The notes: generated by a model not told the origin, from the letters alone. 27,508 nucleotides of DNA from Wandonia sp964447015 (GCA_964447015.1 CAYUQU010000041.1:1-27508), one strand, 5' to 3'; shown: positions 1-8,279, counted from the stretch's first letter. Numbers and translations are program-made.

Positions 1-3
1 TTT

Positions 4-39
4 AAAAGCCCCAATTACGCTTGTAGTTGGGGCTTTTTT
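4..39 (+). terminator. Rho-independent terminator of an off-window gene
   Basis: A 15-base-pair stem pairs positions 4-18 with 23-37, with one G-T wobble and a GCTT tetraloop at 19-22. The core is GCCCC/GGGGC and a run of T at 34-39 follows on the plus strand. The flanking A run makes it potentially active in both directions. It probably ends a plus-strand gene lying left of the window. Confidence 0.9.
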
Positions 40-347
40 GTTTTTGTGTTTTTTGCGCTGATAGGATATTACTAGAATAACCAAAATAAATGTTCGGATT
101 CACATTCTGGCCAGTAATCAAGAGCCAGTATAATCGGTGTGATGGGATTAGTTCTTTGATTAAAGTCAACTTATGAACTTTGAGACGTGTAAAAGCTTAA
201 AGTTGATTGGTTCATTTTTAATAATTAATCTCTAATTTTACAAATCAAAGGGTATTTGGTTATTAGTGGCTTGTATTTATTATTATAATATGGTTGTTAA
301 TTATCTATTTGAACTATTCTTTAAAAACTACTAATACGCGGAATGTT
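40..347. other. Intergenic region before the OmpA-type gene
   Basis: About 300 bases of AT-rich sequence lie between the terminator and the OmpA-type gene. I see no tRNA, no open frame of note and no good TAnnTTTG promoter element. A weak inverted repeat (TCAACTT near 165 against AAGTTGA near 200) is present but is too short to call. The promoter of the following gene must lie here but I cannot place it. Confidence 0.5.
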
Positions 348-1229
348 ATGTTCAACTATTTATTAAATAGATTCTCATTACTTTTTTTCTTATTTGTTGC
401 CATTCAAGCGACTTCTCAAGTTAGCACTACTGAGTTCTTTTTTAATACGAATGATACCTTATTGACTCGTTATTCTCAACAAAAGTTAGATGTGTTTATT
501 GAAAATGCAAAGAAAACACCCTTGTATATTACAAAACTACGCCTTTTCTCAGATACAATGGGGCCTCAAGAATACAATAGAGAGCTTTCTGAACGTCGTG
601 CCAAAGCGATAAAACGCCAGCTTGGAGTTTTGGCTAGTCAGTTTTATACCGAAATTGCGATTTTTGGCAAAGAGTACGACTCTCTAAAGTACCCATTGGG
701 TGAATTGCAAATGTGGAGAAGACTTGAAATATTTTATCAAACTACTCAACCCGAAATACCTAAGGATACAAGTTCTACAGAAATAGAATTGGTGGAAGAT
801 GATACAGCTATTGTAGAAACATTTGTATCTGATTTTATGTCTGAATATGAGAAACCAGTAAAGATATATACGTTTGACACATTAAGTCCTGATGCTGTGA
901 ATGAGGCGATTAATCTGAATATACAATTTTTTCAGAATACAGACAATTTATACGGCGCATCGTACTCAGAAATAAAGTCATTGGCAGAATTTCTTAAGAA
1001 ATACCCTGAAATCTCAGTTTTAATAAGAGGTCATGTGTGTTGTGGTCCAAATAAGAAGTTATCAAAAAAGAGGGCTAAAAAAGTATTCAAATCACTCAAA
1101 GAAGTAGGGATAAGCAAAAAGAGAATTTCGTTTAAGGGTATGAGTAATAACGAACCTGCAGTTTCTCCCGAAGAAACAGAAAAAGACCGTCAAATGAACA
1201 GGAGGGTGGATGTTATTTTCTCTAAGTAA
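348..1229 (+). CDS. Secreted OmpA-family protein with two OmpA-like domains
   Basis: This 293-residue protein starts with a signal peptide (MFNYLLNRFSLLFFLFVAIQ, cleavage near ATSQ). I chose ATG at 348 over the TTG at 294 because it gives a clean signal peptide. The C-terminal part, about residues 195-293, is an OmpA_C-like domain with LSKKRAKKV, a GI..KRI..KG strand and a closing NRRVDVIF. The region from about 25 to 130 has the same outline (FFFNTNDTLL, LSERRAKAI, WRRLEIFY) and looks like a degenerate first copy. OmpA-like domains bind peptidoglycan in the periplasm, tethering the envelope. The second domain carries GHVCCG (228-233) where the classic motif is GHTD, so the usual diaminopimelate-binding aspartate is absent. 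It stands alone and converges on the next gene with 3 bases between stops. Confidence 0.85.
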   Translation: MFNYLLNRFSLLFFLFVAIQATSQVSTTEFFFNTNDTLLTRYSQQKLDVFIENAKKTPLYITKLRLFSDTMGPQEYNRELSERRAKAIKRQLGVLASQFYTEIAIFGKEYDSLKYPLGELQMWRRLEIFYQTTQPEIPKDTSSTEIELVEDDTAIVETFVSDFMSEYEKPVKIYTFDTLSPDAVNEAINLNIQFFQNTDNLYGASYSEIKSLAEFLKKYPEISVLIRGHVCCGPNKKLSKKRAKKVFKSLKEVGISKKRISFKGMSNNEPAVSPEETEKDRQMNRRVDVIFSK

Positions 1230-1232
1230 GAA

Positions 1233-2612
1233 TTAGTCAAATTGACGTGTTTTTATTTCTTCACCGTTTTTGCGTAAGTATTCTTGAATAATTGAAAGGT
1301 CTTCAATATCTTCTGATTGACGATCAATTCGAGTTTTCCAATATGCTATGGTTCGCTTAAGTTCAGTGAAATGTAGATAGGCATAGCCGATGTAGGAATC
1401 ATTTTCAATAAGAATTATTGATTTTTCGGTTCTATCTCTACCTTTATCTAAAATGAAAAAATTAGCATGCTCAAAATTCAACCCTTTAAATGCCATTTCT
1501 ACCCGCTTATTATATGAATCCACATTCTCTTCTCCAATACAAGCTCCATTACATTCTTTTGTGTGATAGTGAAAACAACTGTGTGACGAAGCGTACAAAC
1601 CATTCAATTTTTGACAAAGCCTATACTTATCTGTTACAGTATTAAGTATTGATCTAGCTTGTGTAACAGAATTAAATGCAGTAAGTGGAACTTCCGTTTT
1701 ATTTTTGAGTTGATCTATTGTGAGATTTATATATCCGCGTTGGTCGTAAAAACTAAAAAGCCCATGTGTGAATTTTTTCTTTTTTAGAGGACTATTGTAC
1801 TTGGGAGTATTGTTTTTTCTCAGTTTAGCTTCACGTAAAATAGCAATTAATTCACTTCCCGTAATATCGGTTTCAATTCGACAAATTTCACTGCGCATCT
1901 TCAATGCTTTTGCATTTCCTTTATTACGCAAGTGCTGTTCTACACGTTTTTTAATATTCTTACTTCTGCCAATGTATACCAATTGATTCATTTCGTCATA
2001 GAAGAAATAGAGACCCGTCTTTTCGGGTAATAAATCCAATGATTCTAAATCGAGATTAGGGTGAAGGATTTTGGGATTAATCTCTTCCTGAATATAATGT
2101 GTCAGATCTTGATTACTTGAACTATAAAGCATTGAAAAGATTTCCGCAGTTGCTAACGCATCGCCACCAGCTCTATGTCTACCATCAACTTTGATATTAA
2201 GTGATTTGGCTAATTTACCTAGACTATAAGATTCATGACCTGGGAGTAATTGTCTGGATGTTCTGACTGTGCAAAGTTGATTTCGTCTGTAATCATAGCC
2301 TAATGACTTATATTCACTGCGAATCATACTATAATCAAAACCGACATTGTGAGCTACAAAGACACAGTCTTCAGTTATTTCAATTACTTTCTTAGCAATT
2401 TCGTAGAATTTTGGAGCGGTAGAAACCATTTCCTGTGTAATCCCAGTTAGGTGAACTACAAACTTGGGAATTTCAGTCTCAGGGTTTACAAGTGAAGTAA
2501 ATTCATCAATTATTTGCGTACCATCGTGGATGAAGATAGCTATTTCAGTAATTTTTGAAGAACCAGGACTTCCCCCAGTTGTTTCCACGTCAATAATGGC
2601 AAATTTTTTCAT
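1233..2612 (-). CDS. DEDDh 3'-5' exonuclease fused to a GIY-YIG nuclease domain
   Basis: This 459-residue protein has an N-terminal DnaQ/epsilon-type exonuclease domain (residues 1-165). The DEDDh residues are visible: D8 and E10 in IIDVETTGG, D93 in AHNVGFDYSMI, and H146 and D151 in HRAGGDA. A UvrC-type GIY-YIG domain follows (about 195-280), with GLYFF at 200, VYIGRS at 212, R223 and E261. The remaining C-terminal part has cysteines around CFHYHTKECNGACIG, like the UvrC/Cho region after GIY-YIG, but no second endonuclease domain is visible. Such fusions are known in bacteria and are usually annotated as exonuclease domain-containing or Cho-like; a role in DNA repair is likely but not proven here. 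ATG at 2612 is preferred over 2657 because it begins directly at the exonuclease fold and a good promoter lies at 2624-2653. Confidence 0.88.
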   Translation of the reverse strand: MKKFAIIDVETTGGSPGSSKITEIAIFIHDGTQIIDEFTSLVNPETEIPKFVVHLTGITQEMVSTAPKFYEIAKKVIEITEDCVFVAHNVGFDYSMIRSEYKSLGYDYRRNQLCTVRTSRQLLPGHESYSLGKLAKSLNIKVDGRHRAGGDALATAEIFSMLYSSSNQDLTHYIQEEINPKILHPNLDLESLDLLPEKTGLYFFYDEMNQLVYIGRSKNIKKRVEQHLRNKGNAKALKMRSEICRIETDITGSELIAILREAKLRKNNTPKYNSPLKKKKFTHGLFSFYDQRGYINLTIDQLKNKTEVPLTAFNSVTQARSILNTVTDKYRLCQKLNGLYASSHSCFHYHTKECNGACIGEENVDSYNKRVEMAFKGLNFEHANFFILDKGRDRTEKSIILIENDSYIGYAYLHFTELKRTIAYWKTRIDRQSEDIEDLSIIQEYLRKNGEEIKTRQFD

Positions 2613-2623
2613 AATGAACATTG

Positions 2624-2653
2624 CAAAATTAATGCAATTATTGGATATTTCAA
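2624..2653 (-). promoter_or_regulatory. Bacteroidota-type promoter of the exonuclease/GIY-YIG gene
   Basis: Read on the minus strand, TTG at 2653-2651 is followed by 19 bases and then TAATTTTG at 2631-2624. This matches the TTG / TAnnTTTG consensus and spacing of the primary sigma factor in this phylum. It predicts a short leader of roughly 8 bases to the ATG at 2612, and it excludes the longer upstream start at 2657. Confidence 0.72.
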
Positions 2654-2655
2654 TC

Positions 2656-2686
2656 AAAAAAATAGCCGCTAAATAGTAGCGGCTAT
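2656..2686 (-). terminator. Rho-independent terminator of the flotillin unit
   Basis: A perfect 10-base-pair stem joins ATAGCCGCTA (2662-2671) and TAGCGGCTAT (2677-2686) around a 5-base loop. On the minus strand it is followed by a run of T (complement of the A run at 2656-2662). It lies 25 bases beyond the flotillin stop and directly abuts the promoter of the next minus-strand gene. Confidence 0.9.
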
Positions 2687-2710
2687 CAATCTATTATAAT
2701 TAAAAAAAGC

Positions 2711-4303
2711 TTAAACTTCTTCAGTTGGTGTTTCAGCAAGATCACTTCCAGAGTCTTTTTTCTTTGGAGATAATTTTGGTTTTGATTCACCCGATTTTTG
2801 TTCTGCAGGCTTATTTTCAGCACCTTTTAAGTAGGTCGGTAAATTCAGTCCTGCCATATTAAACAAATCGTTTAATGGTGGAACAGTTTTCATCATGCCC
2901 GATACAAAATTTGCCGTTGAAGAATTTCCATTGTCATTTTGCCCGTTACCCGAGTCCCAAACAGTAATTTTGTCAATCTTGATATTTTTAACTGCTTCAA
3001 CTTGTGTGCGAACTAATTCAGGAAGTTTTTCAATTAACAAGAGTTGGAATGCTTTTGTTGGATCACCACCAGCAGCAGAAACTACTTGTTTGTAACCATC
3101 AGCTTGCTTGGTCAATATTTCATATAAACCACGTGCTTCAGCATCCATTTTAGCAAAAATAGCATCCGCTTCACCTTTGGCATTTTCACGAATACGTTCT
3201 GCTTCAGCTTGAGCATCAATAATCGCACGTTGCTTAGCAATTTCAGCAGGTACAACCACGTTCGCAATTTGTGTAGCGCGTTCTCTTTCAGAACGGGCTT
3301 TCTCTGCTTTTTGCTCAGCCACGTATGATTCCTCAAGTGCTTTCGCTTGCTGAACTTTCTCAGCAGCCATCGCAATTTTTTGTGCTTCCGCTTCTTTTTC
3401 TCTACGAATGGCATCAGATGCTGCAATTGCAATCTTAGCTTCGTTTTCCCCTTTTACAGCGAAGGCATTTGCTTCAGATGTCTTGATACGCGTATCTCTC
3501 TCTGCTTCAGCTTTACCGATCGATTCGTCTTTTACAGCAGAAGCAATACTTACTTCACGGTCTTTTTGTGTGATGGCAATCTTAACATCACGATCTCTGT
3601 GCGTTTCTGCAATCTGTACATCTTTTTCACGATCAGCTAGAGCTTTCCCCGTTGCACCAATTTTTTCTTGCTCAGCAACACTAATAATTGCTTCGTTAAT
3701 TGCTTTTGCTGCAGCTTCTTTTCCAAGAGCCTCAATATAACCTGATTCGTCCTTGATATCCGTAACGTTTACGTTAATCAATTTCAAACCGATTTTTTTC
3801 AATTCTGTATCGACGTTTTTAGAAATGTTTTCTAGAAACTTATCGCGGTCAGAATTAATCTCCTCAATAGTCATAGTTGCAATAACTAAACGCAACTGAC
3901 CGAAAAGGATATCTTTAGCTAATTCTTGAATTTGATCTTGAGTCAAGCCCAACAAACGTTCAGCTGCATTACCCATCGTGTCTACATCTGTTGAAATAGC
4001 GATGGTAAATCGACAAGGAACGTCTACACGAATGTTTTGACGAGAAAGGGCATTTGTAAGATTCGCTTCAATTGAAATTGGTTTCAAGTCGAGGTAAGCA
4101 AAATCTTGAATTACAGGCCAAATAAATGCACCACCACCGTGAATACATTTTGCAGAAGTACCGCCAGTGCGACCATAAACTACAAGTATTTTATCTGAGG
4201 GACATCGTTTGTAACGCGATATAAGTGCAGAAACTAATACAAAGAACACAATTACGGCAACAACAATCAGCGTAATTGGAGACATTAACACATTTGAATC
4301 CAT
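2711..4303 (-). CDS. Flotillin-family SPFH-domain membrane scaffold protein (FloT/YuaG-like)
   Basis: The 530-residue protein has one N-terminal hydrophobic segment (about 9-29) followed by an SPFH domain (about 30-200; CPSDKILVVYGRTGG, then FIWPVIQDFAYLDLKPISIE). A long Glu/Ala/Lys-rich coiled-coil region (about 205-380) contains the repeating AEREKD/EAEAQKIA pattern of flotillins. A C-terminal region ends in a Lys/Pro/Glu-rich tail. Flotillins oligomerise in the inner membrane and organise functional membrane microdomains. The gene lies 5 bases behind an NfeD-like gene, the classic partner in the B. subtilis yuaF-yuaG pair, which supports the assignment. A strong terminator follows it. The family call is secure; the specific cargo in this organism is unknown. 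Confidence 0.95.
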   Translation of the reverse strand: MDSNVLMSPITLIVVAVIVFFVLVSALISRYKRCPSDKILVVYGRTGGTSAKCIHGGGAFIWPVIQDFAYLDLKPISIEANLTNALSRQNIRVDVPCRFTIAISTDVDTMGNAAERLLGLTQDQIQELAKDILFGQLRLVIATMTIEEINSDRDKFLENISKNVDTELKKIGLKLINVNVTDIKDESGYIEALGKEAAAKAINEAIISVAEQEKIGATGKALADREKDVQIAETHRDRDVKIAITQKDREVSIASAVKDESIGKAEAERDTRIKTSEANAFAVKGENEAKIAIAASDAIRREKEAEAQKIAMAAEKVQQAKALEESYVAEQKAEKARSERERATQIANVVVPAEIAKQRAIIDAQAEAERIRENAKGEADAIFAKMDAEARGLYEILTKQADGYKQVVSAAGGDPTKAFQLLLIEKLPELVRTQVEAVKNIKIDKITVWDSGNGQNDNGNSSTANFVSGMMKTVPPLNDLFNMAGLNLPTYLKGAENKPAEQKSGESKPKLSPKKKDSGSDLAETPTEEV

Positions 4304-4308
4304 AGGGT

Positions 4309-4875
4309 TTAAATTTTTTCTACTAACAATAAATTATCATCAACAAGAGCGTTGACACGAACTACTGTTCCTGAAGGAAGTCTTTCTCCATCAGTTACTG
4401 CGTTCAATTCCTGAACAGTGCCTTTAACACTTACTTGAATTTTACCAACTCCACTTTTACTTTCAGGAACGGGAATGTAAACGATACCTGTTTTGTTTAC
4501 TACAGACTTAATATTAAATGTATTATCTTCTTGTAATTTTTGAATTTGTTTGATAATCAAAAAGAAAGAAAAGAAAAATACAACACCTATTAATGTAGCC
4601 ACTATAATTACTACCGTCTTACTCTCAAACGAATTCCAAAATGAAACTCCTGCCCAACCAAATCCTAAAAGGAAATTGACCAAATTTCTCAATGAAAACA
4701 ATTGAAAAGGACCGTCAGCATTCATATCACCATCAAAATCAGCATCAAGACCATCTGTTGCATCACTACCAATAAAAGTCATTATCGTTTGAATAATGAA
4801 AATAAGAGAAGCAGGTAATGCGATGAACCAAAAAATGCGAAGTAGCGGGTCAAACTGATTAAAAAATTCCATCAT
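4309..4875 (-). CDS. NfeD-like (YuaF-type) membrane protein, flotillin partner
   Basis: The 188-residue protein has hydrophobic segments at about 13-35, 62-80 and 86-108, then a soluble C-terminal beta-rich domain (about 120-188) resembling the OB fold of NfeD proteins (VNKTGIVYIPVPESKSGVGKIQVSVKG is the start of that domain, shown only in part: GKIQVSVKG). Between the first two segments is an acidic loop with alternating Asp (DADFDGDMNADG, 44-55). NfeD-like proteins pair with flotillins, and the flotillin gene starts 5 bases downstream. The first two codons are both ATG, so the start could be 3 bases later. The family is clear from architecture and context. Confidence 0.85.
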   Translation of the reverse strand: MMEFFNQFDPLLRIFWFIALPASLIFIIQTIMTFIGSDATDGLDADFDGDMNADGPFQLFSLRNLVNFLLGFGWAGVSFWNSFESKTVVIIVATLIGVVFFFSFFLIIKQIQKLQEDNTFNIKSVVNKTGIVYIPVPESKSGVGKIQVSVKGTVQELNAVTDGERLPSGTVVRVNALVDDNLLLVEKI

Positions 4876-4898
4876 AATTCTAAAAGTTGACGGGAAAA

Positions 4899-5156
4899 TT
4901 AATACATGTTGTTAACCTCTTGAATGAAATCCATTGCTTTTTGCTCGATTTCTGCACGAATAGGCTTGTAGTCTGCTTTAGATTTTGCCGTGTGAATTCG
5001 AGAAACGATATCCATTTGAAAATCGATCACCTCGTCAATGAATTTATCTGTAACTTCTTTTTTCGCAGGGTTTGAAAGTTGTACGTTGTAAGCTTCTTCA
5101 ACTACATCAATTACTAAGAAGTTTAAATTCTTTTTTAAATCTTTTTTGTTAGCCAT
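4899..5156 (-). CDS. Small helical protein of unknown function at the head of the NfeD-flotillin unit
   Basis: This 85-residue protein has no signal peptide or membrane segment. It is rich in Lys, Asp and Glu and looks almost entirely alpha-helical (LNFLVIDVVEEAYNVQ, then FIDEVIDFQMDIVSRIHTAK). I do not recognise a family. It ends 23 bases before the NfeD-like gene in the same direction, and a TAnnTTTG element sits upstream, so it probably heads the same transcript. A function linked to the flotillin complex is only an inference from position. Confidence 0.8.
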   Translation of the reverse strand: MANKKDLKKNLNFLVIDVVEEAYNVQLSNPAKKEVTDKFIDEVIDFQMDIVSRIHTAKSKADYKPIRAEIEQKAMDFIQEVNNMY

Positions 5157-5170
5157 AATTATCGTTTTTA

Positions 5171-5178
5171 CAAAGATA
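5171..5178 (-). promoter_or_regulatory. Putative -7 promoter element of the small protein/NfeD/flotillin unit
   Basis: The minus strand reads TATCTTTG here, a full match to TAnnTTTG, 15 bases ahead of the small-protein ATG. No clear TTG lies at the expected -33 distance (the sequence there is TTTTA-like), so only the -7 element is supported. Confidence 0.5.
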
Positions 5179-5304
5179 TTCTAATTACTTAAATATAAAA
5201 GTGTTTATCTAAAAAGCGAAAAGATTAATTGAATAAAAGACAGTATTATCTCGTTTAGACCCAAGTTATCGATTATTTTTTTCATTTTTGTTGAAAATCT
5301 CGAA

Positions 5305-6600
5305 ATGGTAAAAGGAGACAAACGCATAATTAAAGGTTGGGTTTTTTACGATTGGGCAAACTCAGTATACAACCTTGTTATCTCCTCTGCAATTTTCCCA
5401 ATTTTCTACGATAACGTAACGACAGACTGTTTAGGGTCGATATGTGAGAATGGTGTCGATAATACTTATGTACATTTTTTTGGTTCGTATATTTCTAATT
5501 CAACGATATATTCATACGTGCTTTCTCTTTCCTTTTTAGTGGTTGCTTTCGCATCACCTTTTTTAAGTGGAATTGCAGATTATACAGGATCAAAGAAAAA
5601 ATTCATGCAGTTCTTCTGCTACTTAGGATCTATTTCGAGTATGACTTTGTTTTTCTTTAATCCAGAATATATCTATCTATCTTTTATTTCAGTATTTTTT
5701 GCCAGTATCGGTTTCTGGAATAGCTTGGTGTTTTATAATGCATTCTTACCTGAAATAGCTGAGCCAAAAGATCAGGACAAAATTTCTGCCCGCGGATTTT
5801 CTATGGGGTATTTTGGCGCAATGATTTTGTTGATATTGGCTTTAGTTCTAATCAAAGGTTTTGATGTGCCAGCTAAATGGTCGTTTGTCTTTGTAGGGCT
5901 TTGGTGGATAGGTTTCAGCCAAATCACGTTTAGAGTGCTTCCTGACAATGTGTACAAACGTCCAAAAGTAAAAGGATATATCTGGAAAGGGTTTCAGGAG
6001 TTAAGATTGGTTTTTCAAGAATTTAGAAAGACAAAAGGTCTTAAACGTTTCCTATTATCTTTCTTCGCTTTCAATACGGGAGTTCAAACGGTAATGTTGA
6101 TGGCTACATTATTTGCTAAAAAAGAAATTCACGACATGCCTGATTCGGGACTTATTATTGCTATTTTGTTAATACAGATTCTAGGCGCATTAGGCGCATT
6201 CTTAATGTCTCGTTTATCAGGAATTATTGGAAACATAAGAACACTTATGATTAGTGTAATAATATGGATAGCTGTTTGTGCAGCAGCGTTTGTAGTTACT
6301 ACGGCGTTCCAATTCTACTTCCTAGCTGCAGCGGTTGGTTTGGTGATGGGTGGAGTGCAAGCATTGTCTCGTTCTACGTATTCTAAAATGTTACCTGAAA
6401 CAAAAGATCACGCTTCATACTTCTCTTTCTTTGATGTAACCGAGAAAGTTGGAATTGTACTAGGGACATTCTTTTTTGGATTTATGGAGTACGCTACGGG
6501 ATCCATTCGTTATTCGGTATTGGCAGTAGCGTTTTTCTTTGTACTTGGCCTGATCCTGATGTTCTTTATTCCAAAAAAGGAATGGAAAGTAACCAAGTAA
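5305..6600 (+). CDS. MFS transporter of the UMF1 (Atg22-like) family
   Basis: The 431-residue polytopic protein has about 12 hydrophobic segments. It begins with KGWVFYDWANSVYNLVIS, the YDWANS signature at the first helix of UMF1/Atg22-type major facilitator proteins. Other family-like stretches are the SGIADYTGSKKKFM loop after helix 2 and GGVQALSRSTYSKMLPE in the second half. Family members are uncharacterised inner-membrane permeases in bacteria; yeast Atg22 exports amino acids from the vacuole. The substrate cannot be told from sequence. The next gene starts 3 bases after its stop, so the two are probably co-transcribed. Confidence 0.9.
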   Translation: MVKGDKRIIKGWVFYDWANSVYNLVISSAIFPIFYDNVTTDCLGSICENGVDNTYVHFFGSYISNSTIYSYVLSLSFLVVAFASPFLSGIADYTGSKKKFMQFFCYLGSISSMTLFFFNPEYIYLSFISVFFASIGFWNSLVFYNAFLPEIAEPKDQDKISARGFSMGYFGAMILLILALVLIKGFDVPAKWSFVFVGLWWIGFSQITFRVLPDNVYKRPKVKGYIWKGFQELRLVFQEFRKTKGLKRFLLSFFAFNTGVQTVMLMATLFAKKEIHDMPDSGLIIAILLIQILGALGAFLMSRLSGIIGNIRTLMISVIIWIAVCAAAFVVTTAFQFYFLAAAVGLVMGGVQALSRSTYSKMLPETKDHASYFSFFDVTEKVGIVLGTFFFGFMEYATGSIRYSVLAVAFFFVLGLILMFFIPKKEWKVTK

Positions 6601-6603
6601 TTC

Positions 6604-8148
6604 ATGAAGTGGGCAACTAGCTTAAAGTATACTTTTTTTCTGATTTTCTTCATTCAGATTATTGTGCTGTTGATTAATGGTTCGGGAACGTATGCTGATG
6701 CACTCCGTGGATATGAAGCAATGCGCCAATTTGAAGCAGGAGGGGAGTTAAATGTATTGAGCTATCCAATAGTTAATGGGGAATTCAACTTTTTCCTTTC
6801 GTGGTGGTCTCCAGGTCAATGGATGGTGCCTTATTTCATTCAAATACTGGGAATTGAAAATATCCAATACATTCAAGCTATTTTAATTTTACTTTGTACA
6901 AGTACTGGCTTGTTTGGCTTTTACAAGCTTTTCAAGTGTGTCGCATTTTCAGATCAAATTATTTGGGGAAGTTTAATTGCGATAGTAACAAATCAGCTGT
7001 TCTATTGGCATTTTTTCCTCTATTATGGTGGCGATTTACTTGTTTTTGCATTTCTACCGTATTTTGTTCTTTTTGTGCTCAAAATCGCAAAAAACGTTTC
7101 GATCAAGAATACCTTCTTCTTCATTATACTTGCTCTTGTAGGTTGTTTTCTGAAAAACTCTTGGTTGATAATCACTTTTGCTGCTTTAATTTATATTGGA
7201 GCGAATTATTTTAAACAAATTCTCTCAAAAACTACACTTCTCTTAGGTGTTTCAGGGGTGATTGTCTATGGTGTTGTGTATTTCCTCATTCTTCAACATG
7301 GAGAAACGCCAGGGAGTTCAGTTAGAACAGGTGAATACATGGGCTTGACACACGATGTGTTTGGCGATATATTCTATGCAATAGGAAGTCCTTTTGGGAT
7401 TTTTTCTCGGATCTCTCCTTTAATTCAAAAAGCTGGAATTCATTCTTCTTTAAATCTAAATTTATTGGGGATTATTCCATTTTTGGGTTCATTGTACTTG
7501 TTTTATATCCTATTTAAGCGCTTAAGTAATCCTTATTACAAGTTTTTGTTTTATTTCGGTAGCGTTTTTCTTTTGGTTATGACCTTGCTCTATTTTCTTG
7601 ATAAAGCGGTGTCTTATGAAATGCGTCATTTTGCTCCGATTGGATTTTTATTTTTCCCCGTAATTTTTCAGTGGATTGTTGAGTCAAGATTTATTAAGTT
7701 TTTTATAACTATTGTAGCACTAATCTGTTTATTAGACTTGGCACTTTTCGCTGTGCAAATTAAACGCATAGAATCTAGTCATTCGTTTGTTGGGGAATAT
7801 AAAATGCTGAATCATGAAGTAGAATTGATAAATCTTGTCAAAGAGTGGGATGAAAACACTGAAAATGGGATACTAATTTCAGAAGAAGTTTGGTTTCCTG
7901 TTCATTTCGTGAAACACAATGCTAAAATAAGTTTGAATTCAACAAGTGATGATAGATGGGGAGTGAATTCTGGAATGGAACTAACTAAGAAAGCATTCGT
8001 CCGATTAGATAAAATAGGTGAAAATCAGGATAACATGTTGCTAGTAGTGACAACAAACAACTTGATGGGTTTAGAACATAATGAGAAGAGTAAAATTATC
8101 TACCAAAATAAATCGTTCACCATTATATCTTATATTAGAGAGGAGTAA
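6604..8148 (+). CDS. Polytopic membrane protein, possibly a GT-C-type glycosyltransferase
   Basis: The 514-residue protein has roughly ten hydrophobic segments between residues 8 and 390 and a soluble C-terminal part of about 120 residues (from ESSHSFVGEYKML onward). The first periplasmic loop, after helix 1, is long and contains acidic and aromatic residues (YADALRGYEAMRQFEAGG, then SWWSPGQW). This layout is what membrane glycosyltransferases with a GT-C fold show, but I see no motif that proves it. It follows the UMF1 transporter gene by 3 bases. The assignment as a membrane protein is firm, while the glycosyltransferase idea is only a guess. Confidence 0.7.
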   Translation: MKWATSLKYTFFLIFFIQIIVLLINGSGTYADALRGYEAMRQFEAGGELNVLSYPIVNGEFNFFLSWWSPGQWMVPYFIQILGIENIQYIQAILILLCTSTGLFGFYKLFKCVAFSDQIIWGSLIAIVTNQLFYWHFFLYYGGDLLVFAFLPYFVLFVLKIAKNVSIKNTFFFIILALVGCFLKNSWLIITFAALIYIGANYFKQILSKTTLLLGVSGVIVYGVVYFLILQHGETPGSSVRTGEYMGLTHDVFGDIFYAIGSPFGIFSRISPLIQKAGIHSSLNLNLLGIIPFLGSLYLFYILFKRLSNPYYKFLFYFGSVFLLVMTLLYFLDKAVSYEMRHFAPIGFLFFPVIFQWIVESRFIKFFITIVALICLLDLALFAVQIKRIESSHSFVGEYKMLNHEVELINLVKEWDENTENGILISEEVWFPVHFVKHNAKISLNSTSDDRWGVNSGMELTKKAFVRLDKIGENQDNMLLVVTTNNLMGLEHNEKSKIIYQNKSFTIISYIREE

Positions 8149-8225
8149 TCACTATTTGTTTTTCCACTTTTCCCTTTATTAATAGTGTGAATGACGTATT
8201 TGTGAAATCGAACTAAATATATTTA

Positions 8226-8255
8226 TTTCATTTTATAGTAGAATACTTATATTTG
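8226..8255 (+). promoter_or_regulatory. Putative promoter of the tandem methyltransferase genes
   Basis: TATATTTG at 8248-8255 matches TAnnTTTG exactly. A TTTC at 8226-8229, one base off TTTG, lies 18 bases upstream. Transcription would begin near 8259, about 20 bases before the ATG at 8280, which argues against the in-frame TTG at 8253 as the start. Confidence 0.55.
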
Positions 8256-8279
8256 GTCGTTCAAAAAAAGCAACACAAT

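Noticed and set aside
3112..3740. Open frames on both strands inside the flotillin gene
   Set aside because: They are shadows of the Glu/Ala/Lys repeat region, with no start signal or family resemblance.
8150..8187. CACTATT/AATAGTG inverted repeat after the polytopic membrane protein gene
   Set aside because: Only 7 base pairs with a 24-base loop and no T run, so too weak to call a terminator.
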